Below are positions 28,429-38,827 of a stretch of 64,000 bases of DNA, piece after piece. Source of the DNA: Vibrio sp. FE10 (GTDB taxonomy: Bacteria > Pseudomonadota > Gammaproteobacteria > Enterobacterales > Vibrionaceae); the NCBI RefSeq assembly GCF_030297155.1, contig NZ_AP028067.1, forward strand, positions 62,001 through 126,000. Direction: 5' to 3'. The notes beneath the pieces were generated by a model. The model worked only from the letters and a program-made list of their open reading frames with translations. It made no database searches and was not told the origin of the DNA. The translations under genes and the position numbers were made by a program. Numbering within the stretch: position 1 is the stretch's first letter; each line of letters opens with the position of its first letter.

Positions 28429-29184
28429 ATGTCTTCGACTGAGCAGACACAGCCTTTAATTAGCCATCTTCTAGAACTGCGTAATCGCTTACTACGTGCG
28501 ATTGTTGCGGTTCTGGTGGTGTTTGTTGGGCTAATTTATTTCGCTAATGATATTTATGAGTTCGTCTCTGCACCTTTGGTAGATCGCTTACCTGAAGGCG
28601 CGACGATGATCGCAACCGATGTTGCTTCGCCATTTTTCACACCTTTAAAACTGACCTTGATCGCGTCTATATTCCTCGCGGTTCCGTTCATTTTGTATCA
28701 GGTGTGGGCTTTTGTCGCTCCGGGCTTATACAAGCATGAGAAGCGCTTGATCATGCCGTTATTGGCTTCAAGTTCATTGCTGTTTTACTGTGGAGTGGCG
28801 TTCGCTTACTTCATTGTATTCCCGTTGGTATTTGGCTTTTTTACCGCCATATCATTAGGAGGAGTAGAGTTCGCGACCGACATATCGAGTTACCTTGACT
28901 TTGTACTCGCGTTGTTCTTTGCCTTTGGTATTGCTTTTGAAGTGCCAGTCGCGATTATCTTGCTATGTTGGACGGGTGCAACGACACCTAAGGAACTGGC
29001 AGAGAAGCGTCCTTACATTGTTGTGGGTGCGTTTATTGTCGGCATGATGCTAACGCCGCCTGATATGATCTCGCAGACACTGTTGGCGATTCCAATGTGT
29101 ATTCTGTTTGAGATTGGCCTGTTCTTCGCGCGTTTCTATGTGCGCAAACCAGATGCCGATGAAGAGGAAGAAACTGAATCTTAA
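28429..29184 (+). CDS. tatC: Sec-independent protein translocase subunit TatC
   Basis: 251 residues with six membrane helices; TatC is the twin-arginine signal receptor in the inner membrane. Conserved [15 protein letters not shown] at the N-terminus, FxxPL-like segment, and Glu in the first periplasmic region are visible. The frame opens at 28387, but ATG 28429 follows AGAGG and matches homologues. A perfect 12-bp terminator follows. Confidence 0.95.
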   Translation: MSSTEQTQPLISHLLELRNRLLRAIVAVLVVFVGLIYFANDIYEFVSAPLVDRLPEGATMIATDVASPFFTPLKLTLIASIFLAVPFILYQVWAFVAPGLYKHEKRLIMPLLASSSLLFYCGVAFAYFIVFPLVFGFFTAISLGGVEFATDISSYLDFVLALFFAFGIAFEVPVAIILLCWTGATTPKELAEKRPYIVVGAFIVGMMLTPPDMISQTLLAIPMCILFEIGLFFARFYVRKPDADEEEETES

Positions 29185-29241
29185 TTCGCAAAGTGCTGTA
29201 AGAGCATAAGCGTGAGAGTCCTTCAGCAAAAATCACATAAT

Positions 29242-29268
29242 AAAAAAGCGGCCTTGGGCCGCTTTTTT
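29242..29268. terminator. bidirectional terminator after tatC
   Basis: A perfect 12-bp stem AAAAAAGCGGCC / GGCCGCTTTTTT with loop TTG lies between tatC and the convergent small ORF. Confidence 0.93.
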
Positions 29269-29279
29269 ATTATGTCTGT

Positions 29280-29396
29280 TTATCGAATCTTTAACTGATA
29301 GCCACAGTTCTGACATATATAGAGCTCTTTAATTCCTAATATTTTATGCCATAGAGTTCGATGTTGACGTTGTAAGTGTTGTGAATGGTCACACAT
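29280..29396 (-). CDS. small zinc-ribbon-like protein (38 residues)
   Basis: A 38-codon ORF, ATG 29396 to TAA 29280, is preceded by a strong Shine-Dalgarno GGAGG nine bases upstream. The product begins MCDHSQHLQRQH and ends ICQNCGYQLKIR, so a Cys/His cluster (C2, H4, H7, H12) is followed by CxxC, a pattern suggesting one zinc site. It is convergent with tatC and shares its terminator. No family is recognised. Confidence 0.65.
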   Translation of the reverse strand: MCDHSQHLQRQHRTLWHKILGIKELYICQNCGYQLKIR

Positions 29397-29499
29397 AATC
29401 AGCTACCTCCATATGCAGGTGATTGATAGTATACACATCACTTTGTTTTAACAAATAAATAGGCTATAAATTCATAAAATTAAGTTATTAATAGTTTTA

Positions 29500-30261
29500 T
29501 CATAAATTAAACAATGACTTAGCATTTGTGGTGGTTATGATTTCGACTTCTTCAAGGGTAATTCCGCGCAGTTCAGCGATGCGTTTTGCGACCAATTCTG
29601 TGTACGCGGGCTCATTACGTTTACCTCGATTTGGCGCTGGCGCTAAATAAGGGCAGTCTGTTTCGAGAATGACGTAATTCATATCCAGGTGTGGAATCAC
29701 CTTATCCATCCCTGAATTCTTAAAGGTCGATACGCCACCTAAACCTAGGTGAAAGCCGAGCGCGTTGATCGCTTGAGCTTCCTCTAAGCTGCTGCCAAAA
29801 CAATGGAACACACCACGTAAGCTGCCATCTTGTTCTTGGCGAAGCAGGGCAAGTGTCTCTTCAATAGAATCACGCGTGTGGATCACGACAGGTAGGTCTA
29901 GATCTTTTGCCCACTGCAGTTGAGTCACAAACGCCATCTCTTGTTCGGCCTTAAAGGTTTTGTCCCAGTACAGGTCGATACCGATTTCACCCACGGCGAT
30001 AAAATCATGCTTACCAAACCAAGCTCGAATGGTTTTCAAGGTCTGCTCGATATTCGCATCCACATAGCAAGGGTGTAAGCCCATCATTGAACGACACACC
30101 TCAGGGAATTGTGCTTCCGTCGCTAACATGGGTTCGATAGATTCTAAATCGATGTTAGGTAATAGAATCGTATCAATACCTTGGGCAAGTGCGCGCTGCA
30201 CCACCTGTTCGCGGTCTTCGTCGAATTCACTCGCGTAAATATGGGCATGGGTGTCGATCAT
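29500..30261 (-). CDS. tatD: TatD-family metal-dependent hydrolase
   Basis: 253 residues of the TatD DNase/amidohydrolase TIM-barrel family. The metal-binding motifs are IDTHAHIYA (residues 2-10), GEIGIDLYWD (~93-102), VIHTRDS (~127), FHCFG (~152) and ETDCPYLAP (~201). The family has 3'-5' DNase activity. Proximity to tatABC is conserved in several gammaproteobacteria but no role in Tat export is established. It is divergent from hemB. Confidence 0.88.
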   Translation of the reverse strand: MIDTHAHIYASEFDEDREQVVQRALAQGIDTILLPNIDLESIEPMLATEAQFPEVCRSMMGLHPCYVDANIEQTLKTIRAWFGKHDFIAVGEIGIDLYWDKTFKAEQEMAFVTQLQWAKDLDLPVVIHTRDSIEETLALLRQEQDGSLRGVFHCFGSSLEEAQAINALGFHLGLGGVSTFKNSGMDKVIPHLDMNYVILETDCPYLAPAPNRGKRNEPAYTELVAKRIAELRGITLEEVEIITTTNAKSLFNL

Positions 30262-30418
30262 TATTTTGTCCTGAAAGCGGTCTGTACTGAGTTGTCATGA
30301 GTATACGGCAGTGTGAGGAGAAGGTCATTTTTTGCCATTTCTCCCTTTTTTTGAATGGGTTTTTCGCTTTACTGCTAGCGTCCTGAGCCATCAGTGATAT
30401 GCTTTTGCCAGTATTTAG

Positions 30419-31513
<1,095 letters not shown>

Positions 31514-31538
31514 GTATCAAGCAAAACATATGATCACC

Positions 31539-31566
31539 AAAGGGTTGGCCGTTGTGCCAACCCTTT
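31539..31566 (+). terminator. terminator after hemB
   Basis: An 11-bp stem AAAGGGTTGGC / GCCAACCCTTT is followed by TTGTTTT. Confidence 0.88.
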
Positions 31567-31588
31567 TGTTTTATGAGGATGAAACAAG

Positions 31589-32023
31589 ATGTCTGTCATT
31601 GTGCGTGAAGGCTCATTAGAAGAGGTGGTTTCTGTTGTTGAACAGATTACCGAGTTTGCCAAAAAAGAGAGTGTAGCGTCTTTATCGGAGCGATTAGCGG
31701 GTAAAACAAGCCTGATCCTCGTTGCTGAAGAAGCCGGTGTGTTACAGGGCTTTAAGATCGGTTATGAATTGGATGAAAACACATTTTATAGTTGGTTTGG
31801 TGGTGTTTCATCATTGGCGAGAAACAAGGGTGTGGCGCAAGCGCAACTTGATGTTCAAGAACAGTGGGTGAAGCAACAGGGCTATCAACAACTGAAAGTG
31901 AAATCTCGTAATCAGTTTCCAGCCATGCTGCGTTTGTTATTGAGAAATGGTTACCTAATTGAAAAATTAGAAGAAAAAGAAGACATTAATGCCCATAGAA
32001 TTCATTTTTTGAAGCAAATTTGA
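31589..32023 (+). CDS. GNAT-family N-acetyltransferase
   Basis: 144 residues with a GNAT-like core: a strand-rich middle (SLILVAEEAGVLQGFKIGYE), then SSLARNKGVAQAQLDVQEQWVK as the likely acetyl-CoA loop (a degenerate RxxGxA as ARNKGVAQ), and a C-terminal GYLIEKLEEKE. Substrate unknown. It occupies the slot between hemB and ryhB/polA that is held by a small hypothetical gene in V. cholerae. Confidence 0.75.
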   Translation: MSVIVREGSLEEVVSVVEQITEFAKKESVASLSERLAGKTSLILVAEEAGVLQGFKIGYELDENTFYSWFGGVSSLARNKGVAQAQLDVQEQWVKQQGYQQLKVKSRNQFPAMLRLLLRNGYLIEKLEEKEDINAHRIHFLKQI

Positions 32024-32050
32024 GCACTGTTGTTAACGGCCTATAAATTA

Positions 32051-32069
32051 AATGAGATTTATTATCATT
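32051..32069. promoter_or_regulatory. upstream candidate Fur box for ryhB
   Basis: AATGAGATTTATTATCATT has AATGA/TCATT arms and lies just before the -35 element of ryhB. Confidence 0.55.
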
Positions 32070-32075
32070 TAAGTG

Positions 32076-32104
32076 TTGACTATTAAATGAGAATCATTAT
32101 TATT
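32076..32104 (+). promoter_or_regulatory. ryhB promoter with embedded Fur box
   Basis: -35 TTGACT (32076-32081) and -10 TATTAT (32098-32103) are 16 bp apart. The 19-bp sequence AATGAGAATCATTATTATT (32086-32104) fills the spacer and -10 and resembles the Fur consensus, so Fur-Fe would block RNA polymerase. Confidence 0.8.
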
Positions 32105-32109
32105 AACTT

Positions 32110-32330
32110 TGTCTTAGGGAATGAGGAAATGTTCACAAGGATGTTAAGTACTCAAGTATCTACTTGGCTACCCAACAGAATTCTCGCGAACTTGTACTAA
32201 GTTCTTTTTGACACGACATTGCTCACATTGCTTCCAGTGTAATTTATAGCTTTTAGGTAAAGCTGTGATATTCAATTTGAATAGCTTTACCGGTTTTTGC
32301 TAGGCGACATCTTCGGGTGTCGCTTTTTTT
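32110..32330 (+). ncRNA. ryhB: RyhB iron-regulated small RNA
   Basis: The conserved RyhB core CACGACATTGCTCACATTGC is at 32212-32231 and continues with TTCCAGTGTAAT, close to the E. coli RNA. RyhB pairs with Hfq and represses mRNAs of iron-using proteins when iron is scarce. The likely transcript runs from about seven bases after the -10 to a terminator at 32304-32330, around 220 nt, the long form typical of Vibrio rather than the 90 nt of enterics. An earlier hairpin, GGTAAAGCT / AGCTTTACC (32256-32291) followed by GGTTTTT, may give a shorter 3' end. Location before polA agrees with V. cholerae. Both ends are inferred. Confidence 0.92.
32304..32330 (+). terminator. ryhB terminator
   Basis: Stem GCGACA / TGTCGC with a UUCG-containing loop is followed by TTTTTTT. 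Confidence 0.85.
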
Positions 32331-32541
32331 ATATCTCAATTTCAACAAGATGCATATTTAGTGGCACGTATTTTTATGAATAAAACGCCATCAGCATTCT
32401 TTTCCACAATCCAAGATCGAGAAAAGATCGTTGATCATATGTTCGATCTGTAAATTAGTTCTTTATTTTCATGTGTTTATATGTGTTTTTTGCTTGGCTT
32501 AGTCGAGTTCTCAACAGGGTGGATAAATAATATAAACAGAG

Positions 32542-32550
32542 TTATCCACA
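32542..32550 (+). promoter_or_regulatory. consensus DnaA box upstream of polA
   Basis: TTATCCACA is an exact match to the 9-mer DnaA box, 152 bp before the polA start codon. The rest of 32331-32701 contains no ORF and is AT-rich; the polA promoter must lie here. Confidence 0.6.
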
Positions 32551-32701
32551 GATGGACCTTGTCGCGGAACAAAAAATAACAATAAATTGATTACAACGAA
32601 CACAATCGAGTCAACGGATAAGGATCGACAACGTAGAATCCAATTAGCAGACGTGGCATCCTTAACAGATTATTTCTGTACTTACTGGATACACAAACAT
32701 T

Positions 32702-35500
32702 ATGGCTCGTATTCCTGATAATCCATTGATCCTGATCGATGGCTCTTCTTACCTATATCGCGCGTTCCATGCTTACCCTGGCACCATGAGTAATGGTGAT
32801 ATCCCAACCAATGCTGTTTATGGCGTGGTTAACATGCTGCGCAGCATGATGCGTCAATTTGCTTCTGATCGTATTGCGGTTATTTTTGATGCGAAAGGGA
32901 AAACGTTCCGTGATGATATGTACCCAGAGTACAAAGCAAACCGTCCACCGATGCCTGATGATCTTCGTTGTCAGATCGAGCCACTGCACAACGTAATTCG
33001 TGCAATGGGTCTACCGCTTATCTCCATCCCTGGGGTAGAAGCCGATGACGTGATTGGTACGCTGGCTTCTCAAGCTTCCGCGATGGGCATGCCTGTTCTT
33101 ATCAGCACTGGCGATAAAGATATGGCCCAACTGGTTGATGAGAACGTTACTTTGATCAATACCATGACTAATGTCGTGATGGATCGTGAAGGCGTTATCG
33201 AGAAGTTTGGTATCCCACCAGAGTTGATCATCGATTACCTTGCTCTAATGGGCGATAAAGTCGATAACATCCCAGGTGTTCCGGGTGTGGGTGATAAGAC
33301 AGCAACGGCATTACTGCAAGGTATTGGTAGCATCGAAAAGCTGTATCAAAACCTTGATGATATTGCGGCGCTTGGTTTCCGTGGTTCGAAGACGATGGCT
33401 AAGAAGCTGGCTGATAATAAAGCCAATGCTGACATGTCTTACGAACTTGCGACGATTAAACTCGATGTTGAATTAGAAGACACGCCAGAGTCTCTTGTTA
33501 AAGCACAACCAAATACTGATGAACTCATTAAGCTATATGGTCAACTGGTCTTCAAATCTTGGCTGAACGAGCTACTTGAAGGTGGCAGTGGCGTAGTTGA
33601 AGCGGATGAGAAATCTGGCTCGGTACGCAGCAGCACGACATCAACCACTTCTACTGTAGAAATGAATACCTCTGCAGTGACGATTGACCGTAGTAACTAT
33701 GAAACGATTCTAGATGAAGCGTCATTCAATGTATGGCTAGAGAAGCTCAAAGCCGCAGACGTGTTTGCCTTTGATACCGAGACTGACAGCCTAGATTACA
33801 TGGTCGCTAACCTTGTGGGTCTATCATTCGCAACCGAAGAAGGCGTAGCCGCTTACATGCCTGTCGCTCATGATTACTTAGACGCACCACAACAATTGGA
33901 TCGCGATTGGGTGCTTGAGCAGCTGAAACCGATTCTAGAAGATGATGCACAAGCGAAAGTGGGTCAAAACCTGAAGTACGATATGAGTGTGTTAGCGCGC
34001 TACGGTATCGAGATGAAGGGCATTAAGTTCGATACCATGTTGGCGTCATACGTTTTCAATAGCGTAGGTGGCAAGCATGACATGGACAGCCTGGCGCTGC
34101 GTTTCCTACAACACAGCTGCATCTCATTTGAGCAAATTGCAGGTAAAGGTAAGAAGCAACTGACTTTCAACCAGATTGAGCTGGGTGAAGCTTCTCCATA
34201 TGCTGCGGAAGATGCTGACGTGACTTTACGTCTTCATAACCGCCTGATGGAAAACATCGAGAAAGATGAAAAGCTAAAATCGATCTATGAAGAGATCGAG
34301 GTACCGCTAATTCCTGTGATGTCTCGTATTGAGCGCACCGGTGTATTCATCGACGACATGTTGTTGGGCGCTCAATCGCAAGAGATTGCGGTTCGTCTTG
34401 ATGAGCTAGAACAGAAAGCTTACGAGATTGCAGAGCAAGAGTTCAACATGAACTCGCCAAAACAGCTGCAAGCGATCTTGTTCGAAAAGATGGGTCTGCC
34501 TGTTATTAAGAAAACGCCTTCTGGTGCCGCTTCGACTAACGAAGAAGTGTTGCAAGAGTTAGCGTTGGACTACCCATTGCCTAAGTTGATCATTGAGTAT
34601 CGTGGCCTAGCGAAACTGAAGTCGACTTACACCGATAAACTGCCGAAGATGATCAATGCGGAAACGGGTCGTGTTCATACGTCTTACCATCAAGCCGTGA
34701 CCGCGACGGGCCGTTTGTCTTCGACCGATCCAAACCTACAGAACATCCCAATTCGTAATGAAGAAGGTCGTCGTATCCGCCAAGCATTCGTTGCACAACA
34801 TGGTTGGAAGATCCTCGCGGTCGATTACTCTCAAATTGAATTGCGTATCATGGCGCACCTATCGGGTGATAAAGCGTTACTGGAAGCATTCCAACAAGGC
34901 AAAGATATCCACGCGGTAACCGCTGCTGAGATCATTGGCGTTGATATTGAGAGTGTGACCACTGAACAACGTCGTCGTGCTAAGGCTGTTAACTTTGGTC
35001 TTATCTATGGCATGAGTGCCTTTGGTTTGGCTAAGCAGCTGGGCATTCCTCGTGGTGAAGCACAGCATTACATGGATACTTACTTCGAACGCTATCCTGG
35101 CGTAATGCAGTACATGGAAGACACTCGTAGCGCTGCTTCAGAGCAAGGCTTTGTTGAAACCATTTACGGTCGTCGTTTGCATCTTCCTGAAATCCAATCT
35201 CGTAATGGCATGCGTCGTAAAGCCGCTGAGCGTGCGGCGATCAATGCGCCAATGCAAGGTACGGCGGCAGACATCATCAAGAAAGCGATGTTGTTAGTGG
35301 ATGAGTGGATCCAAGCAGAAGGCGATGGTCGTGTGAAGCTATTGATGCAAGTACACGATGAATTGGTATTTGAAGTTCAAGAGTCAGCTTTAGCCGAAAT
35401 TGAAAGTAAAGTACAACAATTGATGGAGTCAGCTGCTGATCTAGAAGTACCGTTAGTCGCGGAAGCAGGCCACGGTGACAATTGGGATCAAGCCCACTAA
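32702..35500 (+). CDS. polA: DNA polymerase I
   Basis: 932 residues with three domains. The 5'-3' exonuclease (~1-290) includes [20 protein letters not shown]. The 3'-5' proofreading domain (~330-520) has the DxE motif as FDTETDSL, so proofreading residues are kept. The polymerase domain (~525-932) has [16 protein letters not shown] (motif A), [19 protein letters not shown] (motif B) and VHDELVFEV (motif C). It acts in Okazaki-fragment maturation and repair. The ATG at 32702 is in frame with the conserved [16 protein letters not shown]. Confidence 0.97.
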   Translation: MARIPDNPLILIDGSSYLYRAFHAYPGTMSNGDIPTNAVYGVVNMLRSMMRQFASDRIAVIFDAKGKTFRDDMYPEYKANRPPMPDDLRCQIEPLHNVIRAMGLPLISIPGVEADDVIGTLASQASAMGMPVLISTGDKDMAQLVDENVTLINTMTNVVMDREGVIEKFGIPPELIIDYLALMGDKVDNIPGVPGVGDKTATALLQGIGSIEKLYQNLDDIAALGFRGSKTMAKKLADNKANADMSYELATIKLDVELEDTPESLVKAQPNTDELIKLYGQLVFKSWLNELLEGGSGVVEADEKSGSVRSSTTSTTSTVEMNTSAVTIDRSNYETILDEASFNVWLEKLKAADVFAFDTETDSLDYMVANLVGLSFATEEGVAAYMPVAHDYLDAPQQLDRDWVLEQLKPILEDDAQAKVGQNLKYDMSVLARYGIEMKGIKFDTMLASYVFNSVGGKHDMDSLALRFLQHSCISFEQIAGKGKKQLTFNQIELGEASPYAAEDADVTLRLHNRLMENIEKDEKLKSIYEEIEVPLIPVMSRIERTGVFIDDMLLGAQSQEIAVRLDELEQKAYEIAEQEFNMNSPKQLQAILFEKMGLPVIKKTPSGAASTNEEVLQELALDYPLPKLIIEYRGLAKLKSTYTDKLPKMINAETGRVHTSYHQAVTATGRLSSTDPNLQNIPIRNEEGRRIRQAFVAQHGWKILAVDYSQIELRIMAHLSGDKALLEAFQQGKDIHAVTAAEIIGVDIESVTTEQRRRAKAVNFGLIYGMSAFGLAKQLGIPRGEAQHYMDTYFERYPGVMQYMEDTRSAASEQGFVETIYGRRLHLPEIQSRNGMRRKAAERAAINAPMQGTAADIIKKAMLLVDEWIQAEGDGRVKLLMQVHDELVFEVQESALAEIESKVQQLMESAADLEVPLVAEAGHGDNWDQAH

Positions 35501-35533
35501 TCAGTTTTCGACCTTATTGACTAAATTAGTATG

Positions 35534-35562
35534 AGCCAGTGCACAAACACTGGCTTTTTTTT
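35534..35562 (+). terminator. polA terminator
   Basis: An 8-bp stem AGCCAGTG / CACTGGCT is followed by seven T. Confidence 0.88.
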
Positions 35563-35675
35563 GTCTCGAATAAAGTTGAGTCGTAGAAAGGGTTTAGGTG
35601 TTTTAATAAAACATTCATGAAAAAAAACTACAAAAATTGTTTTCATTTCTGAGCAATTGTTGTACATTAAATCTC

Positions 35676-35780
35676 GTAGGGTACAGAGGTAAGATGTTCT
35701 ATCTTTCAGACCTTTTGTTTCACGTTATTGGATTAGGCTGATTCAGCCGCCCCAGCCAGCATTTGGCTGGGGCGTTTTTT
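35676..35780 (+). ncRNA. spf: Spot 42 small RNA
   Basis: From GTAGGGTACAGAGGTAAGAT the sequence follows E. coli Spot 42 closely, including CTATCTTTCAGACC and the terminator GCCCCAGCC / GGCTGGGGC with a T run. In E. coli this Hfq-binding RNA is repressed by CRP-cAMP and down-regulates genes for secondary carbon sources. A likely -10, TACATT, is at 35663-35668. Position between polA and engB is the same as in E. coli. The 3' region to 36006 has no further feature that I can support. Confidence 0.95.
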
Positions 35781-36006
35781 CTTGTGCGAAAGAAAAATAT
35801 TTCCAACCTATAATTCCCTCGTTAATCGGCTTCTTTTTAGTACCTTTTCTCTTCTTCTCGAAACTTTCTCTCTATCACTTGATTTGTCTTAAATCTGGAA
35901 TTTGATCAGCAATTGGTAATTTAAATCCGTCTTTAAGTGGTTTGTTTTATTCTTGGAAATAACTTTTATTTTACAAGTTACTCATAATGCATTGATCACT
36001 TACGTC

Positions 36007-36612
36007 TTATTTATCAGTGCATTGAGTGGGTGAATGCTCAATGTAATCCATGATTTCTTGTTGTTTTTCGGTACTGAATTTCAGTGCTTCGGCTGTGATC
36101 TGTATTGAGTGCGCCATGGAAGAGATGTTATGGGTCGCTTTCACCAAGGTTTGCTGCATGGGTTTAAGGATAAGTAGATAGATAGCGGTCAACGCGATAA
36201 CAATGACCGTGATCACCGCCGCCAACGCAATAATGATTTTAGTTTGGATGTCATCTAGCAGTAATTGACTGGTTTTCTTAAAGGCGATTCGAGAATTGTC
36301 TAAGGCTTGCGGCAGTTGGTTGAGGGATGTTTTGGTTGAACTGGCGAGCTTATTAATGCTCTCAACAGTTTGATTTAATGCTTGCTGCTGGTCATCGCTG
36401 AGGTTGGGGTTGTTGACGATGGCTTGCAACGATTGTGATATCACCTCGAGAGATTCACTTGCCTCCTGAGCGTACTTCTCCATGCCGTCGAGATCTAAGG
36501 TCATATCAACATTGACCAGAGCGGCCTCGGTCTTGGGCTGTTCCGCTTCAGACGTTGCACCGGAAAATGAGATTAATATAAGCGCGATGGTCGCCAAGGG
36601 TTTTTTCCACAT
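36007..36612 (-). CDS. membrane protein of unknown function with signal peptide and coiled coil
   Basis: 201 residues. The N-terminal signal peptide (MWKKPLATIALILISFSGAT) is followed by an extracytoplasmic helical region (~30-118) with coiled-coil character, one transmembrane helix (IIIALAAVITVIVIALTAIYLLIL, ~127-150) and a short cytoplasmic helix. The layout resembles the sensory half of a chemoreceptor without HAMP and signalling domains, but I see no diagnostic motif. Good Shine-Dalgarno AAAGGA. It is inserted between spf and engB, genes adjacent in E. coli. Confidence 0.75.
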   Translation of the reverse strand: MWKKPLATIALILISFSGATSEAEQPKTEAALVNVDMTLDLDGMEKYAQEASESLEVISQSLQAIVNNPNLSDDQQQALNQTVESINKLASSTKTSLNQLPQALDNSRIAFKKTSQLLLDDIQTKIIIALAAVITVIVIALTAIYLLILKPMQQTLVKATHNISSMAHSIQITAEALKFSTEKQQEIMDYIEHSPTQCTDK

Positions 36613-36740
36613 GAGTATTCCTTTCTCACTGTTCTGTTTGTCAAAGGTTGTCTTTTAGTATGGTTCACTTCTCTCACTTCTAACTGATTAATCTTGTCTT
36701 TAACTCTCAAGATCTAGGTTTAACTCACTAATTTGTGGGT

Positions 36741-36772
36741 AAAAAATACCCCACCTATAAAAGGCAGGGTAT
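36741..36772 (-). terminator. engB terminator
   Basis: On the minus strand, ATACCCTGCC and GGTGGGGTAT pair with one mismatch and are followed by six T. Confidence 0.7.
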
Positions 36773-36844
36773 TGATAAGGCTAAATCACGGGTTGTCGTC
36801 AGTGCTTTAACCTCTAATTATAGATAAAGCTCTATATAGAGAAA

Positions 36845-37504
36845 CTACTCTGAGTCGTTTTGCTCTTCGTCAGCTAACTCATCAATGATTTGATCGGCAA
36901 ATACCGGAGCAAACCACTCATCCATCTTGGCACGCAGTTGGTCAACGCCGATGCCCTTCATTGAAGAGAAGACATCAACCGCAACATCACCACCGAAAGA
37001 TTTCGCATCGTTACGGATTTTCAGTAGCTGTGCTTTACGCGCGCCACTCTTCAGTTTGTCTGCTTTTGTTAACAAAACCTGTACTGGGATGCGGCTATCG
37101 ATAGCCCAGTAGATCATTTGTTGGTCAAGGTCCTTCATTGGGTGACGGATATCCATCAATACCACTAAACCTTTTAGGCTTTCACGTCGTTGTAGGTATT
37201 CACCTAGCGACTTCTGCCATTTTTTCTTCATCTCAAGCGGTACTTGAGCGAAGCCATATCCAGGCAAATCGACAATATGACAGCCGTCGGTAACCTTAAA
37301 TAGGTTAATTAGCTGAGTTCGACCTGGGGTTTTACTGGTTTTCGCCAAGCTTTTTTGGTTTGTAACGCGGTTTAGTGCGCTAGATTTACCAGCATTGGAG
37401 CGTCCTGCAAACGCAATTTCGATCCCTTCGTCTTCTGGTAAGTGACGAATATCAGGTGCACTGGTAATGAAATGCGTGTTTTGATAATGAATTTTTACGC
37501 TCAC
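36845..37504 (-). CDS. engB: ribosome biogenesis GTP-binding protein YsxC/EngB
   Basis: 219 residues, a TrmE-Era-EngA-EngB class GTPase needed for 50S subunit assembly. GTPase motifs: G1 GRSNAGKSS (~32-40), G3 DLPGYG, G4 LTKADK. The frame extends upstream to 37654, but GTG 37504 has GGAG six bases upstream and gives the E. coli-like start before [19 protein letters not shown]. It is divergent from the cytochrome c4 gene. Confidence 0.95.
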   Translation of the reverse strand: MSVKIHYQNTHFITSAPDIRHLPEDEGIEIAFAGRSNAGKSSALNRVTNQKSLAKTSKTPGRTQLINLFKVTDGCHIVDLPGYGFAQVPLEMKKKWQKSLGEYLQRRESLKGLVVLMDIRHPMKDLDQQMIYWAIDSRIPVQVLLTKADKLKSGARKAQLLKIRNDAKSFGGDVAVDVFSSMKGIGVDQLRAKMDEWFAPVFADQIIDELADEEQNDSE

Positions 37505-37652
37505 TGTTAACTCCATCTCGACTTTGTGTAGTCGATTGATTACTTTTTTGTGAATTTGTGTAAAATAACCGTGCTCGGCATAAGGTCGCCTATTGTACCA
37601 TGAGTGGCAACATAGAGTGGTACTGGAAGCTTGATAATTATAATGGAATGTC

Positions 37653-38270
37653 ATGAAGAAATTAGCGCTAATTTTGAGTCTTTTAGCCAGCTGCTCAGTA
37701 TGGGCTCAAGGTAGTATTGAAGCTGGTAAAGCCAAATCACAAACATGTGTTGCCTGCCACGGTGCTGACGGCAACAGTCTGATCACGCAGTACCCTAAAC
37801 TGGCTGGTCAACATGAGAAGTATTTAGAGAAGCAACTTAAAGAGCTTAAGCTAGGTATGACGAGTGGTGGTAAGCAAGGTCGTTATGAACCTGTAATGGG
37901 TGCAATGGCGATGCCTTTATCTGAAGAAGATATGGCTGACCTAGCGGCATACTACGCATCTCTACCTATCTCGAACAACTCTACACCTGAAAATGTTGTA
38001 GATGAAGGTAAGGTTCTTTACACCGCGGGTAACGCAGAACGTGGCGTAACGGCGTGTATTGCTTGTCACGGTCCACGTGGTAACGGTACCGAGCTTTCTG
38101 GTTTCCCTAAGATTTCAGGCCAACACGCAGATTACATCAAGGCTCAACTTGAGAAATTCCGCGATGGTAGCCGTAATAACGACATGAATGCGATGATGCG
38201 TGATGTAGCTAAAAAGTTAACAGACGCAGATATTGATACCTTATCGAAGTACGTTGGTGGTTTACACTAA
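37653..38270 (+). CDS. cytochrome c4
   Basis: 205 residues. The signal peptide ([19 protein letters not shown]) directs it to the periplasm. Two class I c-type haem domains carry CVACH (~32-36) and CIACH (~131-135), each with a later Met ligand region ([15 protein letters not shown]). Cytochrome c4 shuttles electrons from the bc1 complex to terminal oxidases. It is divergent from engB; the same pairing occurs in V. cholerae. Confidence 0.93.
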   Translation: MKKLALILSLLASCSVWAQGSIEAGKAKSQTCVACHGADGNSLITQYPKLAGQHEKYLEKQLKELKLGMTSGGKQGRYEPVMGAMAMPLSEEDMADLAAYYASLPISNNSTPENVVDEGKVLYTAGNAERGVTACIACHGPRGNGTELSGFPKISGQHADYIKAQLEKFRDGSRNNDMNAMMRDVAKKLTDADIDTLSKYVGGLH

Positions 38271-38331
38271 TATGTCGGTTTCTTGTTCTTAGCCAGAACA
38301 AAGAAATGTACGTTCGAGCAAAATTGAAGAG

Positions 38332-38364
38332 ACGCCCCAATCAGCAATGGTTGGGGCGTTTTCT
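38332..38364 (+). terminator. terminator after the cytochrome c4 gene
   Basis: A 9-bp stem ACGCCCCAA / TTGGGGCGT is followed by TTTCTTTT. Confidence 0.85.
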
Positions 38365-38453
38365 TTTGTATTGATTTTATTTATGCGTTTTCATCTCATG
38401 TCTAATTTATCAATGTGTGATCGATTTGTGTACGAAAGTGTGAAGTCGCACTC

Positions 38454-38481
38454 TTGTAGTCTTTTTGTAACACGGTAAAGT
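38454..38481 (+). promoter_or_regulatory. candidate promoter of the Csr-type RNA
   Basis: TTGTAG (38454-38459) and TAAAGT (38476-38481) are 16 bp apart and would start transcription near 38488. Confidence 0.45.
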
Positions 38482-38487
38482 AACCGC

Positions 38488-38742
38488 CATCAGCTAGGAG
38501 CTGACTTAGATATGGATGGTCATCTAGTCTAACGGTATAGACAGAAACGGATCAGGCTAGGACAGCCCAGCAACAAGGTGTTAGAAAAGGATAGCCAAAA
38601 CTCATCAGGACGATGAACAACAAATAAATTTGGCATGGAAAGCACCAATAACAAATGGAGATTTGTGTACCAAGTTGAGTATACAAATTTTGGCCGATAT
38701 AGGCAGATTTAGAGAGCGATAGGTTTTCCTATCGCTTTTTTT
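38488..38742 (+). ncRNA. csrC: CsrB/CsrC-type CsrA-sequestering RNA
   Basis: No ORF fits here, but the ~255-nt stretch has repeated GGA motifs displayed in hairpin loops: CAGCT-AGG-AGCTG (38491), GGCT-AGGAC-AGCC (38556), TCATC-AGGAC-GATGA (38602) and ACAAAT-GGAG-ATTTGT (38652), plus further AGGA/GGA copies between them. This is the signature of RNAs that titrate CsrA. A strong terminator AGCGATAGG / CCTATCGCT with a T run ends it. E. coli csrC lies between yihA (engB) and yihI, the same neighbourhood, so the csrC name is by synteny. Expression under the VarS/VarA system is expected from Vibrio biology; I could not identify the VarA site. Confidence 0.85.
38714..38742 (+). terminator. terminator of the Csr-type RNA
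   Basis: Perfect 9-bp stem AGCGATAGG / CCTATCGCT with loop TTTT, then a run of T. Confidence 0.88.
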
Positions 38743-38827
38743 ATTGATTTGATGAAAAAACACCCAATACCCCTCCACTATAAACTCAGTTTCTGGTATG
38801 TTTCGCATCCCTGTTTAAGGATGTGCT

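Noticed and set aside
38605..38808. 67-codon minus-strand ORF
   Set aside because: It lies antisense across the Csr-type RNA and its terminator; the hairpin/GGA architecture explains the sequence better.
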